Shown here in pieces: positions 47,339 to 56,833 of a DNA stretch of 64,000 nucleotides. Numbering within the stretch: the stretch's first letter is position 1; each line of letters begins with the position of its first letter. The position numbers and the translations under genes are program-made. A model generated the notes under the pieces. The model worked only from the letters and a program-made list of their open reading frames with translations, ran no database searches and was not told the DNA's origin. The stretch is from Pseudomonadota bacterium (GTDB lineage: Bacteria > Pseudomonadota > Gammaproteobacteria > Burkholderiales > Gallionellaceae): the NCBI GenBank assembly GCA_021787435.1, contig JAJYLY010000007.1, forward strand, positions 1 to 64,000, given 5' to 3'.

Positions 47339-47814
47339 GATTGCCAGTCCTCGATCAACCTTAACGCCTGATCGCAGGCGAGTCTGATTGCGCCGGCAAC
47401 GGGCAGCGAGGGAGTGTCTCCCCATGTGATGGTCTGCGGCTGTATGCCGATGAGCGCGCGGCGTTTTGGCAGTCTGTCTGTGAGATGTGCGATGGCAAAA
47501 AGATCGATCAATCCGACTTCGTGCACGCTGAGCCTGCGGTTGCTGCCGATGAAGTCATCCATCTGCTCGCCCTCGAAAACCTTGGTGGTGCCGGGCTGGC
47601 CGTCGTAGTTGGCAGCATCGATGACGATCAGCTTATCTGTATCCTCGATTGAGCAGGCGAGTGTGAAGCTTAGCGTGCCGCCGTCCATCAGCTCGATGTC
47701 GTTGCGCTGGTTAGCCAAATCGGCAAGCAGCCTTATCGCATGGACGCCCGCGCCCTCGTCCTGCAACAGAACATTGCCTATACCCAATACCAATGTTTTA
47801 GCATGGTCAGCCAT
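47335..47814 (-). CDS. hynD: HynD/HyaD-type hydrogenase maturation endopeptidase
   Basis: 159 residues from MADHAKTLVLGIGNVLLQDE, the family start with the metal-sensing Glu (LLQDEGAGVHAI). The nickel-sensing Asp is in IVIDAANY and His in SVHEVGLIDLFAI. It removes the C-terminal peptide of HynL after nickel insertion; HynL does carry such a tail. It heads the operon, which is unusual as it precedes the structural genes. The upstream extension to 47883 has no ribosome site and overlaps the putative promoter. Confidence 0.92.
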   Translation of the reverse strand: MADHAKTLVLGIGNVLLQDEGAGVHAIRLLADLANQRNDIELMDGGTLSFTLACSIEDTDKLIVIDAANYDGQPGTTKVFEGEQMDDFIGSNRRLSVHEVGLIDLFAIAHLTDRLPKRRALIGIQPQTITWGDTPSLPVAGAIRLACDQALRLIEDWQS

Positions 47815-47854
47815 GGCTTGCCCGATCTGAACGGCGCTGAGCGCGGGTTTGTTC

Positions 47855-47912
47855 AGACTAGCACTGCAAATTGCAAATTGCAACGTAGTAATCCTGTCGA
47901 GTAATCCTGTCG
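47855..47912 (-). promoter_or_regulatory. candidate promoter and tandem repeats ahead of the hydrogenase operon
   Basis: Reading on the minus strand, TTGCAA (47883-47878) and TAGTCT (47860-47855) are spaced 17 bp and lie about 40 bp before the hynD start. The -35 box overlaps an AATTTGC tandem repeat. Just upstream, AGTAATCCTGTCG occurs twice head to tail (47887-47912 on the plus strand). The boxes are only partial matches; the exact 13-bp duplication is certain but its function is not. Confidence 0.35.
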
Positions 47913-47963
47913 GTCTGGCGCAGCGCTCCGCAAAGACAGATAATTCCGTGAAAGGAAAACCGA

Positions 47964-48500
47964 ATGCGCCCCAGACTACAGACGAATTATCTTGCAGGCT
48001 ACCCAGAAGCGCTGGTGCAGGAAGTGCGCGAACTGATCGAGCAGGGACGGCTTGCAGAACGGCTGCTGCGGAAATATCCGGCGGCTCACGTTGTCCGCAC
48101 CGACAGGGCGCTTTATGGTTTTGTGACGCAGATCAAGCAGGACTTCCTTCGCAATGCGGCGCCATTGAGCAAGGTAGCCTATGACGGCAGCCTGCAGATC
48201 ATGAAGCAGGCGCTGGGCATGCACACCGGTATTTCGCGGGTTCAGGGCATGAAGCTCAAGGCAAGCCGTGAAATCCGTGTCGCCGCAGTCTTCAAGGATA
48301 TGCCGCCGGAATTCCTGCGCATGATCGCGGTGCATGAGCTTGCGCACATCAGGGAGCAGGAACACAACAAGGCCTTTTACCAATTGTGCCTGCACATGGA
48401 GCCTGAATACCACCAGCTGGAATTCGAACTGCGCGTTTACCTGACTTATCTCGATGCAAACGGGACGCCCTTGTGGCCGACTCACCGTAGTATTCTTTAA
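47964..48500 (+). CDS. YgjP-like zinc metallopeptidase (M48/WLM-type)
   Basis: 178 residues with a single HExxH active site, AVHELAHIREQEHNKAFYQL, followed by a Glu-rich tail as in YgjP and SprT-related proteins. It has no signal peptide, so it is cytosolic. Start behind AAAGGAAAACCGA. It is divergent from the hydrogenase operon with the shared 150-bp control region. Substrate unknown. Confidence 0.85.
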   Translation: MRPRLQTNYLAGYPEALVQEVRELIEQGRLAERLLRKYPAAHVVRTDRALYGFVTQIKQDFLRNAAPLSKVAYDGSLQIMKQALGMHTGISRVQGMKLKASREIRVAAVFKDMPPEFLRMIAVHELAHIREQEHNKAFYQLCLHMEPEYHQLEFELRVYLTYLDANGTPLWPTHRSIL

Positions 48501-48639
48501 ATTCAATGTTGTGCGCCGCCGAAGATAGTCATAAGCAAGCGGTGGTGTTAGGCGAGCACTGTTTGAGCGCGTGGGCGCGTGGGCGCGTAGCGAGGATCGT
48601 GCGAGTTGCGCAGCTCCGTTTGTTTTTGACTATCGAGGG

Positions 48640-48735
48640 CATCCCAAAGGGACGGAAAACCGGGCTCGCCTTCTTTGGATTACTTTTCTTGGCGATAAAA
48701 GAAAGGTAACTAGCAGCCGGGCTAACCCGGCAAGA
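48640..48735. repeat. intergenic repeat-like element with imperfect palindromes
   Basis: The block CTTTGGATTACTTTTCTTGG... AAAAGAAAGGTAAC is an imperfect inverted repeat, followed by the perfect hairpin GCCGGG-CTAA-CCCGGC (48716-48731). It resembles a dispersed intergenic sequence I recall from many beta- and gammaproteobacterial genomes with the core CTTTCTTTTGGCG; only one copy is visible here. Upstream, GTGGGCGC is repeated in tandem (48570-48587). Confidence 0.45.
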
Positions 48736-48738
48736 ACA

Positions 48739-50148
48739 TTATAGTGCCCTCACCTTCACGGTCTTGCCCTTGACCCTGCCGGCAGACAAACGGCGCAAAG
48801 CCTCGCGAGCGATGTCCTGTGTGACGGCCACATAGGTCGAAAAATCCGTCACGGTAATCTTGCCTATTTGCTCACGTGTGAAACCTGCATCATTGGTGAG
48901 CGCGCCCAGCACGTCGCCCGGACGAATCTTTTCCTTGCGTCCGCCCAGTATTTGCAGCGTCACCATGGGAGGCACCAGCGGTGATTCATCTATGTTTTTC
49001 AGTTCGTCCAGTTCATGCCATTCGGGCACGGTACCCGTTGCCTTTGCAATGCCGATAATGCGATGCCTGTCAGAAGGCCCGCACAGGTTCAGCGCCCAGC
49101 CATTCTGCTCGGCGCGGCCGGTGCGCCCTATGCGGTGAATGTGCACCTCGGGGTCGGGCGTGACATCGACATTGATGACCGCTTCGAGCTGCGCAATATC
49201 CAGACCACGCGCGGCCACATCGGTTGCCACCAGCACGGAGCAACTGCGATTGGCAAACTGGATCAGCACCTGATCACGCTCGCGCTGTTCCATGTCGCCG
49301 TTCAATGTCAGTGCATGGATGCCTTCAGCATGAAGCACTTCCAGCAAGGCGCGGCATTGCTGCTTGGTGTTGCAAAAAGCCAGCGTGCTGACCGGGCGAT
49401 AGTGCCTGAGCAAGGCGGCGACGGCAGCCAGACGGCCTTCATTGCTAACTTCATAGTAGCGCTGACGTATCTTGCCGTTTTCGTGTTGTTCGGTGAGTTT
49501 CATTTCCTTGGGGTTGCGCTGAAACTGGCGCGCAAGTTTCGCAATGCCTTCGGGAAAAGTCGCCGAAAACAGCAGCGTCTGGCGATCAGGCGGACAGTGT
49601 CTGGCAATGAATGCGATATCGTCAACAAAGCCCATGTCTAACATGCGATCTGCCTCGTCAAAGACCAGCGTGTTCAGCGCCTCAAGATTCAACGTGCCGC
49701 GCTCCAGATGGTCCATGATGCGCCCCGGCGTGCCGACGACGATGTGCGCGCCGTGCTCCAGGCTTGCGATCTGTGGGCGCATGGTGGAGCCACCGCACAG
49801 CGTCATGATCTTGATGTTGTCGCTGGATCTTGCTAGACGACGGATCTCCTGCGTCACCTGATCGGCCAGTTCGCGCGTGGGGCACAGTACCATCGCCTGC
49901 ACTGCAAAGCGCCTGGGATTCAGACGGGTCAGCAGGGGCAGCGCGAAGGCTGCCGTCTTTCCGCTGCCTGTCTTGGCCTGCGCGATCAGGTCATGACCTG
50001 CGAGCGTAATCGGCAGGCTGGTTGCCTGTATCGGCGTCATGGTGTGATAACCCAGCTGTTGCAGGGTAGCCTGCATGCCGGGTGAAAGCGGAAGCTCGTC
50101 AAAGGTGCGCGCGATGTGGGGATTTTGGTTAGTCTCGTTCATGCGCAA
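48739..50148 (-). CDS. dbpA: DbpA, DEAD-box RNA helicase for 50S assembly
   Basis: 469 residues. DEAD-box motifs are all intact: Q motif region TPIQATSLP, motif I AKTGSGKTAAF, motif II DEAD in LVFDEADRMLD, motif III FSAT and motif VI HRIGRTGRAEQ. The C-terminal 75 residues (ILGGRKEKIRPGDVLGALTN... VKGKTVKVRAL) form the DbpA RNA-binding domain that recognises 23S rRNA hairpin 92. It starts at either ATG 50148 or 50142. It stands alone. Confidence 0.93.
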   Translation of the reverse strand: MRMNETNQNPHIARTFDELPLSPGMQATLQQLGYHTMTPIQATSLPITLAGHDLIAQAKTGSGKTAAFALPLLTRLNPRRFAVQAMVLCPTRELADQVTQEIRRLARSSDNIKIMTLCGGSTMRPQIASLEHGAHIVVGTPGRIMDHLERGTLNLEALNTLVFDEADRMLDMGFVDDIAFIARHCPPDRQTLLFSATFPEGIAKLARQFQRNPKEMKLTEQHENGKIRQRYYEVSNEGRLAAVAALLRHYRPVSTLAFCNTKQQCRALLEVLHAEGIHALTLNGDMEQRERDQVLIQFANRSCSVLVATDVAARGLDIAQLEAVINVDVTPDPEVHIHRIGRTGRAEQNGWALNLCGPSDRHRIIGIAKATGTVPEWHELDELKNIDESPLVPPMVTLQILGGRKEKIRPGDVLGALTNDAGFTREQIGKITVTDFSTYVAVTQDIAREALRRLSAGRVKGKTVKVRAL

Positions 50149-50242
50149 TTATCCCAGCTTGCGGCGCGGCTTGCCGATAAATTTTAAAACCATCTCTTAC
50201 CATACATCAATGCGCACCCGTATAATGGACTAGAGGAATGCC

Positions 50243-51067
50243 ATGAACAGACGAACAGTGATATTCATTTCGGATGGAACCGGAATCACCGCGGAGACGC
50301 TGGGCAATGGTCTGCTCTCGCAATTTGCGGGCATCGAATTGCGCCCTGTGCGTTTCCCATTTATGGATAGTCTGGAAAAGGCCGATGCCTGCCTTTTGCG
50401 CATAGACGAAATCAGGAGGCAGGATGGCGTGCGCCCACTGGTCTTTATGACGCTGATGAAAGAAGAGATCAGCAAGAGGCTGCGCACTGCCGACGCGCTT
50501 TTTCTGGATTTGTTCGAGGCATTCATTTCTCCGCTGGAACAGGAGCTGGGCCAGCGTTCGACCCACAGCGTGGGCCGCAGTCACGGTCAGGAGCGTCACG
50601 AATATGCCAGGCGCATCGCGGCGATGAATTTTGCGCTGGCCCACGACGACGGCATTTCTGCGGCAGATCTTAAGAACGCCGACGTGATCCTGGTGGGTGT
50701 TTCGCGCTGCGGCAAGACCCCGACCAGCCTGTACCTGTCTTTGCAGTTCGGCCTGATGGCGGCCAACTATCCGCTGATACCGGAAGATTTCGATCGCGAT
50801 AGCCTACCTCAACCTCTCTTGCCCTTCCGCGACAAGCTGTATGGGCTTACCATATCGCCGGAACAGCTGCATCGCATTCGTGAAGAACGGCGCCCGCACA
50901 GTCACTATGCATCCCTTGCCAACTGCCGTCTTGAAGTGGCGGCTGCGGAAAGTCTGATGCGCCGCACCGGGATTGCGTGGTTTGACATGACCTCGCGCTC
51001 TATCGAGGAGATGGCGGTCCACCTCATGCAGGCGATCAACAAGGGGCGCGAGGAAAACGGTTCATAA
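50243..51067 (+). CDS. ppsR: PpsR, PEP synthetase regulatory kinase/pyrophosphorylase
   Basis: 274 residues of the DUF299 family. It begins [20 protein letters not shown], with the typical SDGTGITAE motif, and carries the P-loop-like [15 protein letters not shown]. The E. coli protein switches PpsA off by ADP-dependent phosphorylation of a threonine and on by pyrophosphorylytic dephosphorylation. The direct upstream position of ppsA (19 bp) confirms the role. Confidence 0.95.
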   Translation: MNRRTVIFISDGTGITAETLGNGLLSQFAGIELRPVRFPFMDSLEKADACLLRIDEIRRQDGVRPLVFMTLMKEEISKRLRTADALFLDLFEAFISPLEQELGQRSTHSVGRSHGQERHEYARRIAAMNFALAHDDGISAADLKNADVILVGVSRCGKTPTSLYLSLQFGLMAANYPLIPEDFDRDSLPQPLLPFRDKLYGLTISPEQLHRIREERRPHSHYASLANCRLEVAAAESLMRRTGIAWFDMTSRSIEEMAVHLMQAINKGREENGS

Positions 51068-51086
51068 TTTATACTGGAGAGTCACC

Positions 51087-53450
51087 ATGCATCCATATGT
51101 AATTCCATTTGATTCATTGGGCATTGCAGACATCGAACAGGTGGGCGGCAAGAACGCTTCACTGGGCGAGATGATCAGGCACTTAGGCGCTGTAGGCGTT
51201 TCCGTGCCCGGTGGTTTTGCCACCACGGCAGATGCATATCGTGATTTTCTCGCAGAAAGTGGTATGGACAAACGCATCGCCAACGCCTTGTCAGGACTCG
51301 ATGTGGCGGATGTGAACCAACTTGCAAAGACAGGTGCCGAGATTCGCAATTGGATCGCGCAAGCCCCGTTGCCCTTGAGGCTGGAGAAGGAAATACGCGA
51401 ACACTATGCGCGTCTGATGGGCGAGGGAGATGGCAGCGTGGCTGTGAGGTCTTCCGCGACTGCCGAAGACTTGCCGGACGCGTCCTTTGCAGGTCAGCAG
51501 GAAACCTATCTTAATATTCACGGCATCGACAATGTGCTGCATGCGGTGAGAGAAGTATTCGCATCGCTATACAACGACAGGGCGATCTCATACCGCGTGC
51601 ACACTGGATATACGAGCCATGTGGCGCTCTCTGCGGGCATACAGCGCATGGTGAGATCAGACCTCGGATCTTCGGGCGTGATGTTCACGCTCGATACCGA
51701 ATCCGGCTTTCGCGATGTGGTGTTCGTCACATCGAGCTACGGGCTGGGCGAGATGGTCGTGCAGGGCTCTGTGAACCCGGACGAGTTTTATGTGCACAAA
51801 CAGAAGCTAGAAGAGGGTTATCCAGCGATAGTCAGGCGCAGCCTGGGCTCCAAGATGCAGCGCATGGTGTTCGATGAAAAACGCTCGGCCGGGGTTTCAA
51901 CGCGAATCGAGGAGGTGCCGCTTGTGGGACGCGGCCAGTTTTCCCTTTCCGACGGGCAGGTGATGGAGCTTGCGCGCCATGCGATGGCGATAGAGCAACA
52001 CTACGGCAGGCCGATGGATATCGAATGGGGGCTGGATGGGCAGGATGGCAAGATTTACATCCTGCAGGCGCGTCCCGAGACAGTACAGTCGCAAAGTACG
52101 GCGGGCAGTGCCGGAAAATACAAGCTTGCAGGGCGCGGCGAGGTGCTGGTCGAAGGACGGGCGATCGGACAGAAGATAGGCGCAGGGCGCGTGAGGCTGG
52201 TGGCTGACATAAGCGAAATGAACAGAGTGGAGGCGGGCGATGTGCTGGTCACAGACATGACCGACCCCAACTGGGAGCCGGTGATGAAAAAAGCATCGGC
52301 GATCATCACCAACCGCGGCGGGCGCACCTGCCATGCGGCGATCATAGCAAGGGAGCTTGGCATACCGGCGATCGTGGGCTGCGGCAATGCGACCAAAACC
52401 TTGACCGATGGTGGGGTGGTCACCGCATCCTGTGCCGAAGGCGATACGGGTTATGTGTATCGGGGCAACCTGCCATTCGATATCGTCGCATCCGACAGCA
52501 CTGCGCTGCCCAGCCTTCCGGTCAAGCTGATGCTCAACGTCGGAAATCCGATGCTGGCATTCGAATTTGCTCAGATGCCGTCAGGCGGGATAGGCCTTGC
52601 GCGTCTGGAGTTCGTCATTAACAACATGATAGGCATACACCCCAAGGCAGTGTTGAATTTCGCAAGTCTGCCCATTGAGCTGCGCGCCGTGGTGTCTGAG
52701 AAGGCTGCAGGCTATAAGGACTCTGTCGAGTTCTATGTAGAAAAGATGGCGGAAGGTGTGGCCACGCTTGCGGCCGGATTCTGGCCTCGCCCGGTGATTG
52801 TGCGGCTGTCCGATTTCAAGTCCAACGAATACCGCAAGCTGATCGGCGGCGAACTTTACGAGCCTGTCGAAGAAAACCCGATGATAGGCTTCAGAGGGGC
52901 CGGGCGTTATGTCGCGGACAGTTTCAAGGACTGTTTCGAGCTTGAATGCCGCGCGATGAAGAAGGTGAGAGAGGTGATGGGCTACAGCAATGTGGAGATC
53001 ATGGTACCTTTCGTGCGCACTGTGGATGAGGCGCGCGAGGTGGTCGAGGAGCTCGCGAAAAACGGCCTGAAGCGCGGCGAGCAGGGACTGCGCCTGATCA
53101 TGATGTGCGAGATACCTTCCAACGCTTTGCTGGCAGAGGAATTTCTGCAATATTTCGACGGTTACTCGATAGGCTCCAACGATCTCACGCAGTTGACGCT
53201 TGGGCTGGACCGCGATTCCAGCCTGGTCGCCAACCGTTTCGATGAAAGAAACCAGGCGGTAAAGGCGTTACTGAAGATGGCGATTTCCACCTGCAACCGT
53301 CTTGGCAAATACGTTGGCATATGCGGCCAGGGGCCGTCGGATCATTTTGATTTTGCGCAGTGGCTGGTGGAACAGGGCATACAGAGCATCTCCCTGAATC
53401 CCGACACGCTGCTCGATACTTGGCGCAGGCTGGGCACGCGTCTGAGCTAA
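51087..53450 (+). CDS. ppsA: phosphoenolpyruvate synthase
   Basis: 787 residues. The N-terminal ATP-binding domain ([40 protein letters not shown]) is followed by the swivelling phospho-His domain ([20 protein letters not shown]) and the C-terminal barrel ([34 protein letters not shown]). It makes PEP and AMP from pyruvate and ATP, giving gluconeogenic flux in cells growing on C1, C3 or CO2-derived pyruvate. Ribosome site AGGAG-like (CTGGAGAG) precedes the start. Control by PpsR acts on the conserved Thr beside the catalytic His, seen here as RTCHAA. Confidence 0.96.
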   Translation: MHPYVIPFDSLGIADIEQVGGKNASLGEMIRHLGAVGVSVPGGFATTADAYRDFLAESGMDKRIANALSGLDVADVNQLAKTGAEIRNWIAQAPLPLRLEKEIREHYARLMGEGDGSVAVRSSATAEDLPDASFAGQQETYLNIHGIDNVLHAVREVFASLYNDRAISYRVHTGYTSHVALSAGIQRMVRSDLGSSGVMFTLDTESGFRDVVFVTSSYGLGEMVVQGSVNPDEFYVHKQKLEEGYPAIVRRSLGSKMQRMVFDEKRSAGVSTRIEEVPLVGRGQFSLSDGQVMELARHAMAIEQHYGRPMDIEWGLDGQDGKIYILQARPETVQSQSTAGSAGKYKLAGRGEVLVEGRAIGQKIGAGRVRLVADISEMNRVEAGDVLVTDMTDPNWEPVMKKASAIITNRGGRTCHAAIIARELGIPAIVGCGNATKTLTDGGVVTASCAEGDTGYVYRGNLPFDIVASDSTALPSLPVKLMLNVGNPMLAFEFAQMPSGGIGLARLEFVINNMIGIHPKAVLNFASLPIELRAVVSEKAAGYKDSVEFYVEKMAEGVATLAAGFWPRPVIVRLSDFKSNEYRKLIGGELYEPVEENPMIGFRGAGRYVADSFKDCFELECRAMKKVREVMGYSNVEIMVPFVRTVDEAREVVEELAKNGLKRGEQGLRLIMMCEIPSNALLAEEFLQYFDGYSIGSNDLTQLTLGLDRDSSLVANRFDERNQAVKALLKMAISTCNRLGKYVGICGQGPSDHFDFAQWLVEQGIQSISLNPDTLLDTWRRLGTRLS

Positions 53451-53509
53451 ATTTCGCCGGGCTGCCTGAATATTCGGTAATATTGCATTTTGTTGAAACG
53501 ATTTAAGCT

Positions 53510-54676
53510 ATGAAAATTCACGAATATCAGGGCAAGGAAATCCTGCGCCAGTATGGCGTGCCCACGCCGCGCGGCATGCCGTGCTCAAGCAGCGATGAAG
53601 CCGTTTTGGCAGCGCAAGACTTCGGGGTTAATGCATGGGTGGTCAAGGCGCAGATACACGCGGGAGGCCGCGGCAAGGGCGGCGGCGTGAAAGTCGCGCA
53701 CAGCCTGGACGAGGTGCGCAAGTTTGCAGATCAGATGCTTGGCATGCATCTCGTCACGCACCAGACGGGAGCGGAGGGCCAGGTCGTGCGAAGGCTCCTG
53801 ATCGAGGAAGGTGTTGAAATCACGCGCGAATTCTATGTTGGCATGGTGGTGGACCGTGAAAGTCAGCGCGTGGCGTTGCTTGCCAGCAGCGAAGGCGGAA
53901 TGGAAATCGAGGAAGTTGCCAAGTCCAGCCCGGAAAAGATTCACAAGGTGCGCATAGACCCGGTTGCAGGACTGGGTGAGGAGGACGCGGCAAGAGTGGC
54001 GCGCAGCATCGGCATGCCCGAAGCTTCCATTTCACAGGCAGTCGGGGTTTTGCAGGGTCTGTACCGCGCTTTCGTGGAAAAGGATGCGATGCTCGCGGAA
54101 ATCAATCCGCTGGTGCTAACTGCTGATGGTCGGGTGCTTGCGCTGGATGCGAAGTTTAACTTCGATTCCAACGCGCTGTACCGTCATCCCGAGATCACTG
54201 CCTATCGCGATCTGGGTGAGGAAGACCCGGTCGAAATCGAGGCGTCGAAATTTGATCTGAGCTATATCTCTCTGGATGGCGATATCGCATGCCTTGTGAA
54301 TGGCGCGGGCCTTGCGATGGCAACCATGGACATCATCAAGCTTTGCGGCGGGAATCCTGCGAACTTCCTCGATGTGGGCGGTGGGGCGAGCCGCGAGAAG
54401 GTCACAGAGGCATTCAAGTTGATGCTGAAAAATCCCAGCCTGAAGGCAGTTCTGGTCAACATATTCGGTGGCATCATGAAGTGCGACGTGATTGCCGAGG
54501 GCATTGTGGCCGCGGTGCGCGAGGTGCATCTTTCCGTGCCGCTGGTGGTGCGCCTTGAGGGAACCAATGTGGAGATTGGCAAGAAGATATTGAAAGATTC
54601 AGGCCTGCCCATCATTTCGGGAACCGACATGTTGGACGCAGCGCAAAAGGCGGTCGCCGCTGCGAGGGGGCAATAA
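53510..54676 (+). CDS. sucC: succinyl-CoA synthetase beta subunit
   Basis: 388 residues, normal length. ATP-grasp signatures are [40 protein letters not shown] and the CoA-ligase loop [20 protein letters not shown] followed by [15 protein letters not shown]. With SucD it converts succinyl-CoA to succinate in the TCA cycle with ATP or GTP formation, or the reverse. Malate-CoA ligases are close relatives and cannot be fully excluded from sequence alone. It overlaps sucD by one base. Confidence 0.93.
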   Translation: MKIHEYQGKEILRQYGVPTPRGMPCSSSDEAVLAAQDFGVNAWVVKAQIHAGGRGKGGGVKVAHSLDEVRKFADQMLGMHLVTHQTGAEGQVVRRLLIEEGVEITREFYVGMVVDRESQRVALLASSEGGMEIEEVAKSSPEKIHKVRIDPVAGLGEEDAARVARSIGMPEASISQAVGVLQGLYRAFVEKDAMLAEINPLVLTADGRVLALDAKFNFDSNALYRHPEITAYRDLGEEDPVEIEASKFDLSYISLDGDIACLVNGAGLAMATMDIIKLCGGNPANFLDVGGGASREKVTEAFKLMLKNPSLKAVLVNIFGGIMKCDVIAEGIVAAVREVHLSVPLVVRLEGTNVEIGKKILKDSGLPIISGTDMLDAAQKAVAAARGQ

Positions 54677-55560
54677 TGTCCATACTCATCAATAAAAACA
54701 CCAGAGTCATGACGCAGGGTATGACGGGCAAGGTCGGGCAGTTTCACACGATTAACTGCATCGCGTATGCCAATGGCGCAAACTGTTTTGTCGCAGGGGT
54801 CACGCCGAACAAGGGGGGGCAGAGTTTCGAGAATATTCCGATCTACAACAGCGTAGAGGAGGCCAAACGGCAGACTGGGGCTACCGTATCCGTGATCTAT
54901 GTGCCGCCGGCCTATGCAGCAGCAGCGATCAATGAGGCGGTCGATGCTGACCTGGATCTTGTGATCTGCATCACCGAAGGCATTCCCGTGCACGATATGA
55001 TCAGGACGCGCTACAGGATGCAGGGCAGGCGCACCAGGCTGATCGGACCCAACTGTCCAGGGTTAATCACGCCCGACGAAATCAAGATAGGTATCATGCC
55101 GGGGCATATCCACAAAAAGGGGCGCATCGGCGTAGTGTCGCGCTCGGGCACGCTGACTTATGAGGCAGTGGGGCAGTTGACCGCGTTGGGGCTTGGTCAG
55201 TCATCCTGTGTCGGCATAGGCGGCGACCCGATCAACGGCATGAAGCATCTGGACGTGATGAAACTCTTCAACGACGACCCGGATACCGATGCGGTGATCA
55301 TGGTGGGCGAGATCGGCGGCAGCGACGAGGAGGCCTGCGCTCGCTGGATCAGGGACAACATGAAAAAACCTGTGGTCGGCTTCATCGCCGGCATCACAGC
55401 GCCTCCCGGAAAACGCATGGGCCATGCGGGCGCGATCATCTCGGGCGGGCAGGGGGGGGCTCTTGACAAGCTTGCGGTGATGGAGGAATGCGGCATCCAT
55501 GTGACGCGCAATCCTGCCGACATGGGGCGCATGATGAAGAAAATATTAGCCGGCAGCTAG
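54676..55560 (+). CDS. sucD: succinyl-CoA synthetase alpha subunit
   Basis: 294 residues. The CoA-binding [20 protein letters not shown] and GGVTP-like [12 protein letters not shown] occur near the N-terminus. The phospho-histidine is in [16 protein letters not shown], preceded by [20 protein letters not shown]. All catalytic segments are intact. It is slightly divergent from the E. coli protein in the first 60 residues (TGKVGQFHT instead of TGSQGTFHS), as in other betaproteobacterial versions. Confidence 0.94.
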   Translation: MSILINKNTRVMTQGMTGKVGQFHTINCIAYANGANCFVAGVTPNKGGQSFENIPIYNSVEEAKRQTGATVSVIYVPPAYAAAAINEAVDADLDLVICITEGIPVHDMIRTRYRMQGRRTRLIGPNCPGLITPDEIKIGIMPGHIHKKGRIGVVSRSGTLTYEAVGQLTALGLGQSSCVGIGGDPINGMKHLDVMKLFNDDPDTDAVIMVGEIGGSDEEACARWIRDNMKKPVVGFIAGITAPPGKRMGHAGAIISGGQGGALDKLAVMEECGIHVTRNPADMGRMMKKILAGS

Positions 55561-55633
55561 TGGCTGGCAGCAGCCTGGATATTTACTGGTAGCTACATGC
55601 TACAAGCTACAAGCTGTTATTGAAAGGGGTGCA

Positions 55634-56392
55634 TTGCTGGAGATATTTTCTGACAGCCAGATATGGGCGGATATCCTGAAGATCATAGCGATCGATCTAT
55701 TGCTGTCTGGAGACAATGCAGTGGTGATAGCGCTGGCTTGCCGTAACCTGCCGAAAGAACAGCGCAAGCAGGGCGTTGTTTTCGGCATGGCGGGCGCTGT
55801 GCTTCTGCGCATCGTGCTGACCTTCTTTGCGGTGGGCCTGCTTTCCGTCCCATATGTGAAATTGCTGGGTGCGCTGTTGCTCATCTGGATAGGCGTGAAA
55901 CTGATATTGCCTGATGACGAGCACAGCGAAGGTAATGTCAAATCGGACACAAGGCTGATAGGTGCGGTCAGGACCATCATCGTAGCCGATTTCGTGATGA
56001 GCCTGGACAACGTGTTGGGAGTGGCCGCGGCTGCCAAGGGCAATGCAACTCTGCTGGTTTTTGGTCTGCTAATCAGCATCCCGCTGATTGCCTGGAGCAG
56101 CCAGTTGGTGTTGAAGCTGATAGACCGGTTTCCCTATTTCATCTATGCAGGAGGCGCGCTCCTGGGTTATGTGGCCGGGGAGATGCTGTCGGCAGAGTTG
56201 CTTGCCGTCGCAAGGTTGGCACCAATGCTAAAAACCGTTCCGCACTGGCTCATCCCAGTGGGATTGGCAATGCTGGTGCTGGCCATTGGCAAATATCTTT
56301 CGCTCCGTGAACCTCGGGCGCGCGGCGCATTTGATCTGGTTGACGAAAAAATCGGCACGGGAGCAGCACCTCAGGAGACGATGGATGAATAG
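55634..56392 (+). CDS. TerC/YjbE-family membrane protein
   Basis: 252 residues, seven or so helices, start at TTG 55634 with GAAAGGGG before it. The TerC signatures with membrane-embedded acids are seen as IDLLLSGDNAVVIALACRNL and IVADFVMSLDNVLGVAAAAK. TerC proteins are linked to metal-ion (Mn2+, tellurite) homeostasis at the inner membrane. It starts the co-oriented signalling cluster and overlaps the universal-stress gene by eight bases. Confidence 0.88.
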   Translation: MLEIFSDSQIWADILKIIAIDLLLSGDNAVVIALACRNLPKEQRKQGVVFGMAGAVLLRIVLTFFAVGLLSVPYVKLLGALLLIWIGVKLILPDDEHSEGNVKSDTRLIGAVRTIIVADFVMSLDNVLGVAAAAKGNATLLVFGLLISIPLIAWSSQLVLKLIDRFPYFIYAGGALLGYVAGEMLSAELLAVARLAPMLKTVPHWLIPVGLAMLVLAIGKYLSLREPRARGAFDLVDEKIGTGAAPQETMDE

Positions 56393-56825
56393 CCAGCCAT
56401 GCAAGATGCTGATCCCGTTCGATGGCACGCCGGGCGCACAGCGCGCCCTTGAATATGCGGTTGCCTGCCGTGACATGTTCAGGCAGCCGCCTGTGCTGCT
56501 GCTACTCAATGTGCAATGGAAAGTTGCAACCGGCAACGTGAAGCTGTTCATTAGCCAGGACACTATCCACGACTATTACCGCGAACAGGGTATGTCCGCG
56601 TTGCAGCCTGCGCGCGCACGGCTTGATGCATTGGAGCTTCCTTACCGGTATCATGTCAGCGTAGGCACGCCAGCCGACACGATTGCGCAGTATGCGCGCG
56701 AGCATGGCGTGGATCAGATCGTGATGTGCAGAAAGGGGAAAGGCGGATTGCAGGAGTTCCTGCTGGGTTCGGTGGTGGCTCGCGTGCTGCATCTGGCAGA
56801 ATGCCCGGTGTTGCTTGTCAGATAA
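56385..56825 (+). CDS. universal stress protein domain (UspA-like)
   Basis: 146 residues from MNSQPCKMLIPFDGTPGAQR, the Usp beta-1 loop. The C-terminal nucleotide-binding motif appears as VMCRKGKGGLQEFLLGSVVA then VLHLAECPVLLVR, in which G-2x-G-9x-G(S/T)-V is mostly kept, so ATP binding is possible. The start overlaps the TerC stop, an unusual pairing that implies co-translation. It may sense ATP or stress for the neighbouring phosphatase/FHA pair. Confidence 0.85.
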   Translation: MNSQPCKMLIPFDGTPGAQRALEYAVACRDMFRQPPVLLLLNVQWKVATGNVKLFISQDTIHDYYREQGMSALQPARARLDALELPYRYHVSVGTPADTIAQYAREHGVDQIVMCRKGKGGLQEFLLGSVVARVLHLAECPVLLVR

Positions 56826-56833
56826 GGGCTGAT

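Noticed and set aside
48506..48709. Short 67-codon frame after the metallopeptidase
   Set aside because: It lies in a repeat-like intergenic block and lacks a ribosome site; the tail FFGLLFLAIKER is produced by the palindrome.
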